From: Dicyema japonicum
Taxonomy: Eukaryota; Dicyemida; Rhombozoa; Dicyemidae
NCBI GenBank assembly: GCA_011109175.1
Contig: RDEW01000004.1
Coordinates: forward strand, 24,996-88,995
DNA: 64,000 nt
Direction: 5' to 3'
Part shown: piece by piece, positions 43,527 through 53,739 of the stretch
How positions within the stretch are numbered: the first letter of the stretch is position 1
Layout: each line of letters begins with the position of its first letter
Notes under the pieces: generated by a model
Databases searched by the model: none
Seen by the model: the letters and a program-made list of their open reading frames with translations, nothing else
Told to the model about the DNA's origin: nothing
Position numbers and translations under genes: made by a program

Positions 43527-46023
43527 TTAATAATATACCTTATACTCATCGTTTTCTTTACTAATAGCATGAGAGTCGTTGACATCTTCAATAATAGGAG
43601 ACTTAATATCATCGCCCTCGTTGATTACACTCATAGGAGATTCAGCATGAATATTCAAATTGGCTTCTCTCACATAATCAATAGTGAATTTCTTACTGGT
43701 TTTTGTGCTTAGTAGAGGTTCTTTATCCTCATGGTCATAATCAGTTAATTCTAATATAAGTAATATTTAACCACTAATCCACTTTAGTGGATTATCAGAC
43801 TCCATAACCTCATCGTTAAGCACACATCCATTCTCAAATACAAGTTCATGATTAGATATTCCAAAGCAATCTGAAATTACTAGCTAAATAACCATCAAAT
43901 CCTCTAACATGCCTCATACAATCTTCAAAAAGTGGAGGAATCTCAGATGCGACAGGGGACAGTTGAATCTGAGTCTTAGAGAGGCGAACCTCCTCTTCGT
44001 CAAACGAAAACAGCTCTTCGAGCTCCATGAATGAGAAATGTTGGTTAAATAAATTATCCTTGTCATCTGGCTTATTGAGAAGACCACGGTTTATGGTATC
44101 CTTGAAGACTTGTCTCCTGTAAATCTTCTCTTCCACAGTCCCACAAGTAATGAGTCTATAGATCACGACAGGTCGGGTCTGTCCTACTCTATGAGCTCGG
44201 GCCACCGCCTGATTATCGTTGGCAGGGTTCCAACTTGGATCATCTACAATGAAGTCCTTCCCTTACAAATCACAACTCTATCCGCTCCGGTGAGGTTCAG
44301 TCCGACACCACCAACCATGGTTGTAAGCAGTAAGAAGGACACTCGACTACCCTTATCCTGAAACGTCCTAATAATCTCTTTCCTCCGCTCTTTAGAAGTA
44401 ATACTACCGTCCAGTCTCAGCAAGGAATGTCTCTGCTAATAAAAAGGGAACAAAACCTGTCCAGTAAGAATATTCTCTATCATATCCAACACAACTAAGG
44501 ATCTGCTGAAGATTAGAGTTCTGTGACCCTCGGCTCGGAGGGAATTTAACAGTCTAATTACAAATTTCAATTTTCCTGATGCCTCCATCAGCTCAATGGG
44601 GTTCGGATTTAGTTCGTAAAGCTGCTGAAAACTAAAGTAAAAAATTATCGAGTACGTGGACTCCAAATCCTTTCTCCCTGAGAATATCTCAGTCAGCTCC
44701 CTAACACGTGAAATAGGCAATCTGAAAGGATGGTCAGATAGTTTCTTCAAATTTTGAATTGATATAAGCGGGGACTATGAAATGACTTAATTAGTATACT
44801 CTTTTAAAGTCATCAGCATCAATTAATAGTTTGTACAGAGATATCTGTTGTTTACTCAGATATGTCCAACAAACAAGGTCTAGTTTTGGGGGAATTTTGA
44901 TATATTTTGATTTTGTCCCCGTGCATCTAAGATATCATCAAAACAAACGATAACCACAAGCACAAAGTAATCATAGTATACCAAAATAACAGAGAGCAGT
45001 AAATAGAAACAAAAAGCAAGCAAAAAGTAAAATCATTTAATAAGCCAAAATGACTAAGCAAATTTGAACTATGAAAATATACCAAAATTATTCAAATGTG
45101 ACTTAAATATTTATGATCAAAGTATCCACAAAAATACATTTTAGAGCAAGTGTCTTCCATCAAGACAAGGGTATTAATTTCATCCTTGGTTCGTCGAAGA
45201 ACGTATGGGTCCATCAAATCCTTTAAGTATGTAAGTAATCTGCTTCCAACATTAAACTGTTCTGGTGAGCATCCCTTCACATTTGCCTACAAATAAGCCA
45301 ATTTCTTGCCTGGTTAATTTTTTTCACATATACTTTCTTAAAGTTAGTTTTGGTCCCCAGTTGATTATTCTTGTTCATTATAAAGTCCCAGATGGACCAC
45401 AACTCCTGAAATAATAATGTCCAACAAAACCATCAAATTATTTTGCAGTGGAGTCCCTGTAAGCACAAGTTTCTTTCTGGCTGACAAGGACTTCATAATT
45501 TTGGTAGTTTTGGATTCATTCCTCAGTACGTGGCCTTCGTCTAGTACAAGAAAGTCCTGTGTTCAGCAAAAAGTCATACAAATATAATCCCACTAAGATG
45601 ATCAAAAGAGGCCATGACAGTGTTGTAGGTAGTAATGAGGACTCCTTTGCTGTTGAAGTGTCTTCTCAACGCTTCCAACTTGTCGTTTCGATGAAAGACG
45701 TTGAATGGGAATTTAATGTCCCTGAAATTTCACTTAAAGATACCATTTTTCAAATTCTTCCAGCCAGTTTTGAAGCAAATTCGAGGGAACTACAGTAAGA
45801 ATCGTGGTAGAGGGATTCTTTTGGTAGATTAGTTCAATATATGCGATTGCTTGTATAGTTTTCCCTAATCTACAGATTGACATAATTTTGAAATAAACCC
45901 CATTTCATCAGCTAAAATAGCTCCATTTGATCTCTCCAAACATTTAGTAATCCATTCTACGCCAAATTTCTGGTAGTCGTAGAGTTCATCAAAAATGTTT
46001 ACTCGCCCCAACACGTTCGGCAT
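43527..46023 (-). CDS. PICH/ERCC6L-like SNF2 DNA translocase, ~13 exons with tiny introns
   Basis: SNF2 ATPase; relatives coat ultrafine anaphase DNA bridges. Start ATG at 46021-46023. Motif I DEMGLGKT is split by a 29-bp intron (45870-45898). VLDEGH is motif II (DExH). LTGTPLQNN and ELWSIWDF follow, then DLMDPYVLRRTKDE, NLKKLSDHP, ASGKLKFVIRLLNSL and ARAHRVGQT (motif VI). VEEKIYRRQVFKDT and FGISNHELVFENG are typical of ERCC6L rather than CSB. Introns: 45722-45743, 45557-45579, 45406-45430, 45287-45309 (GC..AG), 44775-44799, 44632-44655, 44433-44456, 44244-44266, 43871-43892 and 43751-43771, plus one longer gap (about 45150-44945) I could not resolve. All phases agree and no frameshift is needed. 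It has about 680 residues. The start is about 25 residues before motif I, so an N-terminal TPR like human ERCC6L's is absent or lies upstream. Confidence 0.85.
45287..45309 (-). other. GC..AG intron of 23 bases
   Basis: On the minus strand CAG|GCAAGAAATTGG...TTTGTAG|GCA. Reading through gives a stop; using the upstream GTATATG as donor would delete residues that align one-for-one with ERCC6L (FKKVYVKKINQANVKGC). The GC donor is therefore the best fit, and it is the only non-GT donor I found. Confidence 0.65.
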
Positions 46024-46084
46024 ATTACCTTATTCTCCCCGCTATCTATTCATTATTTTATGATAATCTTTATTTAACAAACAA

Positions 46085-46560
46085 TAAAAAAGTTAATATA
46101 TTTAATAATCAACAACCTTCCTCGCCTGCCTGTTCGCCAGCCTCCTCAGGCAGGTTCGATTCTGGTTGCTGAAACAACTCCGAGAGCGCCTTGTCCAATT
46201 GAACCCTCTGCCCATATGGCATCTCAGGGCTCTGCCTCCTATACTCCAGTGTCAGGCTCTCTAGGGTTAACACAGTGGACTGTAGATAGGCTTGGAGCTT
46301 CCTATCTACCCCTAACTGCTTCAGATAACCCTTGTGCTACTTTGTTGCAATTCCTTCCCACGTCATTACTATAGGAATAACGAGGACCTTGCAACCAAGC
46401 ATCTGCCCCATCTCGTTTGCTAGAAAGTCATACTTCTTTTTTTCTCCACCTCCACAGTCTGCAAACGGTCTTGAGACGTGATGCCAACTTTTATGATAAG
46501 GACTTGGCCAGACTCCTTATCGTGTACCACAATGTCCGGTTTATTGTGCTTGACTATGGT
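46085..46560 (-). mobile_element. LINE-E restriction-like endonuclease fragment
   Basis: The minus strand reads KHNKPDIVVHDKESGQVLII, a KPD..(D/E)xK-like endonuclease core. It continues with DRLQTVEVEKKR and (after a slip) GCKVLVIPIVMTW, then a C-terminal stretch with AYLQSTVLTLESLTLEYRRQ ending at a stop near 46113. This is the DNA-cutting domain found after the CCHC region in restriction-like-endonuclease LINEs. At about 46558 it joins unrelated pogo-type sequence. Confidence 0.5.
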
Positions 46561-47115
46561 TAAAGTTACAAATATGCATGGAGAATCTGCAACTTTAAAT
46601 TTTAGACTTAATGTGGTATCAGATTTTATTGATTTAATCAAAAATAAAATCAAAATTTTTATAATGCCGAAGAAACTGGTTTATTTTACGAAATGATACC
46701 TCCAAAAGTGTTTGTAAAAAACCTTAATCAGAGAGATTTTATATCGAAATTGACTACAATAAAAATGAAGAACTTGATTTGAATGATTCGGAGAAAATAG
46801 AACAATAAATTGATAGTGAAGAACCCCTTGAAGAAAGTCAGAAATGTGTAACTATTAGCGATGCTTTTCTAGTCTTAAATAAATTATCGAATTCTATAAT
46901 CAAAAGAATTCTTTAATGTGGAAAATCTTGAGTCTATTGGAAAGCTTGGATCTTCAATCATCCGAACTCTAAAAAAACAAATCAAAACTTACTGATTTTT
47001 GCTTATAAATAATTTTTTTAATTTACATTATTAATGGATGAAAAAATCAATAAGTCTCTCGAATCCGCCAGATTTTGCCGATCCCCAAAATTGGCGGATT
47101 CGAGAGACTTTACTG
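46560..47115 (+). mobile_element. pogo/Tigger 3' remnant with terminal repeat
   Basis: Broken plus frames read EEPLEESQKCVTISDAF and VLNKLSNSII, resembling the acidic C-terminus of Tigger transposases. The element ends at TACTG (47111-47115), followed by TA, the expected pogo target duplication. A perfect 19-bp inverted repeat (47052-47070 with 47092-47110) lies just inside the end. Confidence 0.5.
47052..47110. repeat. Perfect 19-bp inverted repeat (hairpin)
   Basis: AAGTCTCTCGAATCCGCCA at 47052-47070 pairs fully with 47092-47110 across a 21-base loop. The outer arm plus TACTG forms a CAGTA-starting end typical of pogo elements, so the second arm may be the head of another end or an internal subterminal repeat. 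Confidence 0.7.
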
Positions 47116-47117
47116 TA

Positions 47118-47480
47118 TGAAGACTTTGAGTTTCTAAAAATTTCGATCAATATCACTCCTGTCATGTGTCGTGACCTACAATGCTAATTTCAAAACCTTT
47201 CTACTTTAATCATTTCAAAACACTAATGCAAGATCCCAGAGATCCCGGATATGGGGAATAATGGGAGACAGTCCACGTGGGTAAAAAATCAAAACTTTAT
47301 TTTTTTAACTACTTATTTAAACACTCTTCTTACAAATGCAATAATAAAATACTTATTTCTAGTCTCCCAAGCACTTTAAATCTAGCTCCTGCCTGTCGCG
47401 TCCTGTCGCGAACTTCAATTATTTGACAAACGACGCTGAGTCTCTTCTGGGACCTGCACATGGTCTGGTAATAATAAAGA
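47118..47480. other. No supported gene
   Basis: Nothing recognised between the pogo end and the LINE-C fragment. Confidence 0.3.
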
Positions 47481-48550
47481 GAATATCTCAGAATGGTCTC
47501 TCAAATTAAATTTAAAGCGCACATTGGTACTCCTCAAGGTGACTCAATGTTACGAATTCTCTTTGTTGTTTATCTGGAAGCTGCTCTTCGGGATCTGAGA
47601 GCTAAAATTGGTTATATTTTAATATATGCGGATGACGTGGATTATGCTTCCATGAGATCAATGATATCAGGATTGCTCTTAATCATGCTCCTGGTTTATT
47701 TGGAGAGTGGTTCCTGAAAATGAACGAACAAAGAACCGAGCGTATCATAATTAAACGAAAAAACAAGCTTACCAATGAGATATGGTGAATAACAAAAGAG
47801 TGTGGTCTTTGTTGTCGACATGGAAGATGTTCAACATTATTATTTAACCCAAGAACACCAATTGTTAATTTAATTGTATTAAACTAATTAGGTGATCCCG
47901 GCCGTCTCCATCAGGTCTCTCATCTTTTTCCGGTGGACCTTCCGAGATCCAACACAGCTTCTCTGAGGACGGGAGGGTTTTGAAAGAAATACAAGAGGGG
48001 TGATGTAATGTCTTCTAGTAAGACCCAATCCATTAGAGCATTGTAGGAAGTTGAAATTCCATTAGAACATAGAAAGATGCTGTCAACAATAGCGCTGAAG
48101 AGACTAAAATCGACATGGCTGAGATACGTTCATGTTTCAAGACAAGTAAAATATGACTACTTATACTGCTTTACAACTCGGGAACGTAGGGACTAACTCA
48201 GACATGTGTTGATAACTTAATGTTTTTTACAGAAAACAGGACTCTACTAGGAATACGCTACCCATGGTGATAGAAAACCAAGACTTATACTATGGGGATT
48301 ATTTGGACACGTGAATCATGCCATTTCTGCTGCGATATTATAGAATCATACTCTTCTGCTCAGGGTTTTTAGAGGGAAGCCACGAACAGCTTTGCTACCA
48401 ACAATGAAATTTGATCTAAAACATGGTTTAATGACATTAAAGACGCAGATGATCTAAACAGCCTCTGAAACATCACAATCTCATGAAGAGCGTGTAGGAG
48501 TCTAACAAACCGGATCATCCGAGGGTTGGTACAAACGATGGGAAGGATAT
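47480..48550 (+). mobile_element. LINE-C copy, decayed, split by a LINE tail
   Basis: 47493-47717 reads AHIGTPQGDSMLRILFVVYL, LEAALRDLRAKIG and ILIYADDVDYAS, the LINE-C palm. At about 47836 an antisense tail (ATTATTTAACCCAAG..GGTGATCCCGG, to about 48040) interrupts it. From 48150 the LINE-C C-terminus resumes (YCFTTRERRD.., GFLEGSHEQ from a FRGKPRTALP-like stretch). The 3' part resembles 55660-55810. Confidence 0.55.
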
Positions 48551-49185
48551 AACTTTTTTATTACGAATGTGTATCATAATAATTCATCAGGGGAATCAAG
48601 GTGCTTCCTAATTATCGCGAGTTTCCATATGAAAGTAATTTGATGAATTAAGGGTCATTAAAAATTTAAAACTACGACGAGTTTTGAATTGATATATTTC
48701 GACTCAATTGAGCAAAACTGATAAAAGTCCTTGGACCTTTCTTAACGACTCGACTTTATATAAAAAGAACCTGGGCCTACTCGGCAACAGTTTCCAAAAA
48801 TTAATCATTTTTATCAAAATGAACTAAGACAAAGACTGTCCTCAACAGAGGACTCTGGAATGCCCGTCACTCGTATATGATAAAATGAACCTCTCATCTC
48901 AATAGAGATCGTAGAAGCTTGATAGAGGCTCTTTAGACATGTACTCAGAATTAACTAGGGGTTCCCAGTTAACCAATTTAAAGACTATTTCTCCTTTGAT
49001 GCTGTTCAATGACGTAAACGGTCAAGAATCACTCCCCAGTTAACTTGGATGAACTTCCAAAAAATTAAAAATCGTCTCAGATATTGGGATGAACTACACG
49101 AAAAGACGGACAAAAATGGATGAAACTGACATTGCCTTCAGTTTCTTGGTTTGATCACGTTTTGTCATTACTAGGGCCATTTAAA
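48550..49185. other. No supported gene
   Basis: No frame or repeat recognised. Confidence 0.3.
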
Positions 49186-49345
49186 TGCTATTTTATTACC
49201 CAAGATCACCGAATTAGATAAGTTAACTAACTAAATGATCCAGGTTTTCCGGGTTCTGGCTCTCGTTTGGGATCCTCGAAGATCCGACAGAATTGGTATA
49301 AACGGGGACGGTCTCATTCTCCATAGATTTCTCGCTTTTTCAAGG
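49185..49345 (-). mobile_element. LINE 3' tail fragment
   Basis: TTATTACCCAAGATCACCG, ACTAACTAAATGATCCAGG and GGGATCCTCGAAGATCCGACAG parallel the antisense tails at 47838-47960 and 12655-12780. Confidence 0.55.
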
Positions 49346-50475
49346 TAGTCAGATATATTTAAATGCTATAAAATTTTTTGTGGCATCCTTTAATCTGAAT
49401 AATTCAAAAATATAATTTTTGTATCTATCCATGAAAAAAATTTCGCCTTCTCATAATAACTATAAATAGTAAAGTTATAATTTTTTATCAGAAACAAATT
49501 ATTACATAAAAAACAATCAAACAAATCCAGCTGAAAAAATGGAGTGGCTGTTTCTCTTGACAAATTCCAAAAAAATCCTTTGGAACAGTCATTCGGATCC
49601 AAGACGTCCTCAGCAGACCTTACACTTGCCTCACCGAACCTCAGTCGCCAATTTGTCGGTGAATTACGGCAAAAAGTATTAATGGTTGCAACAAGAACGC
49701 AGGTGAGAAAAACAATTTATTCAAATCCATAAATTATAATATTGTAGAATGTCAAACATGAATTTCCGGAGATATTCTTGTGGTAATGAGGAATATAAGT
49801 TGTTTCTTACTGTGATAGATTGTTACTCAAATTTGATGGTCATTTCCATTACTGCGTAAAAAAACTTCTCAAAATTTAAGAAATGCTTTTGAAGAGATAT
49901 TTTCTCAGTTTGTTAGAACACACGGATGATGGGAAAATTCGAAGGCGGATTGGTTTTAGCGTGCATGTGGAGAATAGTTAATTTGACTTCGCTGTTGAAG
50001 ACTTTCCTATTGAGGATGCGAAGAGGTTGACACATAATTTTAGAATTAAAAAAAAAACTGGTGGAATGGAAAACAAAAGCCAAAATATTCATGTCCTTAT
50101 GGTTAATATTTAGAGTCGTTTTAATTGACTTACCTGGACTCCTATTTGTAGAAAAGATAAACAAACTTCTCCAGACATGATTCCGTGTGAAAATCTTTAA
50201 CTGACACATTTCATGGACTGTTCGTCATGTAAAAAGTCAAATCGAAGAACAAGTTCCAATGTAGAACAGCAAGAGAAAAAATATGTAAATATTAAAAAAT
50301 GTTAGAATTTATGTGCAGAAAACAAATAAGATGTTAAGACCAAGGATTTATAGTTTTAGAGACCATTGCTTTATTCCAGCACATTTCAGAAATTACAGGT
50401 TAATAAATTCCTATTTTCTATTTTCGGAAAAATTTAGCACGATTTTTTAAATTAAATTTTATAAAATAATTATTT
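49345..50475 (+). pseudogene. Possible integrase remnant in unassigned DNA
   Basis: At about 49790-49850 the plus strand reads EEYKLFLTVIDCYSNLMVIS, which resembles the first-Asp block of retroelement integrases (..V.D.FSK...). Nothing before or after confirms it. The remaining sequence is A+T-rich with short frames. Confidence 0.25.
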
Positions 50476-50479
50476 AATG

Positions 50480-50925
50480 GTGCTATGTGGCTAGTTGGTC
50501 AATAATTATTTTCCTTCCTCCGATGGCGTCATTGGATTCACCTTATTGAGGAGACGCCCAATGCCTGACTGGCATCAAGAGGATCCAACTATTCTTTCCT
50601 GGGGGATAATATCGTTACCTGGAGACAAGTTCTGAAACGAGCCAGGATCAAGGAGTTAGTTAGTTTGGTAACCCTTGGTATTTGGACCAAGTGACGGATT
50701 GCCGGGCAAGAAGCCTGAAGGTGTTAGTTCGAATCCCGATACTGCACATTTCGGTGAAGGTTCCACGCATCAATATGCTTTGGCTTGACGAGTGACGCCG
50801 TCATCAGTGAACTTCACTGCGGAACCGGATCGTCTATAAAGGACATACACCCAAGAAAAAGTAAACAAAGAAGTGAAGAGCATTCCTTGATCCCCCACCA
50901 TTAGCTATTATAACTTCTTTGCTAA
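50480..50925 (+). mobile_element. SINE-B copy
   Basis: Contains A-box-like GTGGCTAGTTGGTC, B-box-like TAGTTCGAATCCCG at 50730, CGCCGTCATCAGTGAAC and the end GAAGAGCATTCCTTGATCCC. It is the cleanest of three copies (with 17577-17860 and 18985-19410). Confidence 0.6.
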
Positions 50926-51190
50926 AAATAAAGTGTGTGTTCTGCCTGAGGGAAGCTATGACTGATATGGCTCTTCGGAAAGTGCAACAAACACAGCAAT
51001 CCATCTAAAGTGGTCCCCGCCGACATTATCGACGTTGGGTTGCCTCTCACAATTGCAACAGAGATCAACTGAAGAAACCACCATGTCTCACGTGCGTCGT
51101 GGCTTTTTAGTGTAGCTAGGCGTCTACGTTTCTTTAGGAAACGAGCGATTTCCCATTTAATCAATTCAAATTGACATGAACATATCAAGT
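50925..51190 (-). mobile_element. LINE-E C-terminal fragment
   Basis: The minus strand reads DARETWWFLQLISVAIVRGN followed by PTSIMSAGTT, the LINE-E end signature. Confidence 0.5.
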
Positions 51191-51204
51191 GAACAAACCT
51201 CTAA

Positions 51205-51475
51205 ATTACAAACTGTTGAATGGCAAAAAAGTCTTATACCATTCAAACAAAAACTTTCTGCATTAAAAAAATTGTCAGAGTGAAGTGGAAACGTTGCAGA
51301 AGCATCTGGACAACTTGGTATAGACCGTAAGTGTCAAAGAAGCTGGCAAAAATTTAATACAAATTTGTCAAATTCATCAAAAAACCGTCTCACATAAATT
51401 AGGAACTTTTGAAAGAAAAGCGTTTTTTCCTGAAATTTAAAAAAACTGTTTGAATGGATAAATCTGAAAGACTTA
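51205..51475 (+). repeat. pogo-like helix-turn-helix piece, copy 2
   Basis: AACGTTGCAGAAGCATCTGG and its surroundings repeat 29440-29660; the readable protein is NVAEASGQLGIDRKC. Stops follow directly. Confidence 0.5.
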
Positions 51476-53570
51476 TCAGCAAAACAATTGCGAGCTACCG
51501 ACATTTAGATGGTACTCAAATTCGTCGATTTTTAACAATGCCACAAAGTTATCGTCATAATATCTTTGTTATATTATTTGTACCTCACATATTCCATTAA
51601 AGATAGGGAGATTCTTGAGGCGAAGTGGACTTTCTAATCCATGAATAGTTTATAGATGATGGATAGTTAGGTGGGGAGTAAAATTTATTTTCAGAAATTA
51701 TTAAACATAAAATAAAATTGGCGAATTACCACGTGTCACAAAGACTAGAGTGTAGCGCCAATGAGTCGGGCAAAGCAAGAGTCACCAGCTTACTCAACTT
51801 ATTAGGGATCCGGATTGGGATATCATTTCCGACTTCCTGTGATGGGAGATCAGCAATGAATAGGTTGGATAGTAATGGAGACCAAATTATTAAATAAACC
51901 AAATTATTCGTTTATTTATTTACCCTCTGTCCTTTCTAATGAAAAAAACCGGTGCCTAGCAAGAACGTCACGAGTGGACGCTACCAGAGATCCGTCAAGT
52001 GTATTTGGTGCTTTGCAGAACTCTGAGGAGATGGTCGTCAAGAAGGCAGGATGGACAAAGTGAAGAGAACGATTGCCTGCTTATAGGAGCGTAAATCCAT
52101 GGTTTAGATTATAATGATGAACTTAAACTCTTATTTGTAATCCAAAACCACAAAAATTTTGCAAACAATTGCAAATACTAGAAATTGAGAGGAAAGTAAG
52201 AAATTCTAATATTGGGACGAACAATGAGGACATTTTAAATATTTCATTCCAATTAAGCACACTAAACCAACAGGAAAGCAAATAATGGCTAGTAGGATCC
52301 CCTTCCATGAGAAGAACTCTTCCAGAGCTGAAATCTAAACTGTTGGACTTTACTACCTCACAATTGGGGCATATAATCAACGTATCGCTGTAAGCGTAAC
52401 CCTTTAACGTAAAGGTTTTTTTAGGAATCACCGTGACTTCATTCGTTCTTGGGATCGTCGAATAGTCTGGCAATTCGCAATTTATGGCCTATTTGGTTAT
52501 TCGTACACATACAGATTTGCTCATTGATATCTTATCTCACTAAATGCTGAATTTATCATTTTCCGAAAACATTCGTACCAAAATCAAGTAAAATTATAGT
52601 AATAATTCGCCAACAAAATTATTTAAACCATTTTATGTCAATTAAAAATTAGATTTGCCTGGTTATCTTATTTCTCACCACGTGGCTTATTTACCTTATT
52701 ATCAAAGAACTCGATTGAATAACCACTAAATACAGTAAAAACTTTCAAACCCAACATGGGGACTTTCAACAGGGATTCAAGAATTTCCTCGAGGATTTGT
52801 CATTTTTGCTGAGTCGAGAGGTTGGGATTCAAGAGACTGCATATCCAACAAGCTCGATTATTTACAGTTAATGCTCTCAATATTTGGGATTATTGTATCA
52901 GCATTACATGATCATATCAACTATCTTCCTATACGTGGAGTTTCGGACAGATGATCCCCAAGTTAGATAATTCAAGAACTAGTTTCACAGTACCTCCTAT
53001 AAAAAGCCATCTTAACCCTATTGAAAGAGTAACGTGTAATGCTCACAGCTAGCTCTTCATAAATTCTGAAAAATTCAGTGATTATTGTCCGTGAATGAAT
53101 ATTACTGACTATTTTTTATTATTAGGTTGTGGACTCCCTGTCTTCTGGCGATATTCCTGAGCAAACAATTTTTATGGGCACACATCCATTAGTGTAATTT
53201 ATACTTTATTTGTGGAGGTCATCTTCGACCACTTCTAACCCAGGGATTATCTATCCAAAAACTTCAATTCGATGCCAATAATAGTTTACATTATTGATTT
53301 TTCGTCATCTTCTGTCTCGGAAAACCTCTTCTCAGTTTACCCTAGAATTATCTTGACGTTATAAAGACCATTTCTACCTCACATGGGATCACACGTAGAA
53401 AAATTAACTTATGCGGACAGACACAAATTTTATACTAAATATGGGAGAAGCGATCATGAGAGGTAACTCCATTTTGTGCGCAATGCCTTCAGGCCATAAT
53501 GAAACCTCTTCATAACAACTAACTTTTATTTTTACCTAATAAATTGATTTTTTGGTTGAGGTGGTGACGT
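51475..53570. other. About 2 kb without a supported gene
   Basis: A repeat piece at 51940-52030 matches 29640-29740. A 116-codon minus frame (52473-52123) has no family resemblance I can name and is Cys/Ser/Phe rich. Otherwise this is plain intergenic DNA. Confidence 0.35.
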
Positions 53571-53574
53571 CCCT

Positions 53575-53725
53575 CAATTGCACGAATGTCTAGAACACAC
53601 CCTGGAGAAATAGTACTTGCGGCGGATGACGTGGATTTTGTTTCCGAGGACATCAATGATATCAGGAATGCTCTTAATCATGTATTTTGATAGTGGTTTC
53701 TAAAAATGAACGAACATGTCTAGAA
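53575..53725 (+). mobile_element. LINE-C palm fragment
   Basis: The strand reads ADDVDFVSEDINDIRNALNH, the segment just after Y in the LINE-C palm (compare YADDVDFVSTD and 47.64 kb YADDVDYAS). Confidence 0.5.
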
Positions 53726-53739
53726 ACCTCAAAAATGGA

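Noticed and set aside
52123-52473. 116-codon minus frame
   Set aside because: No domain or family pattern and no conserved neighbouring exons; kept only as a note in the gap entry.
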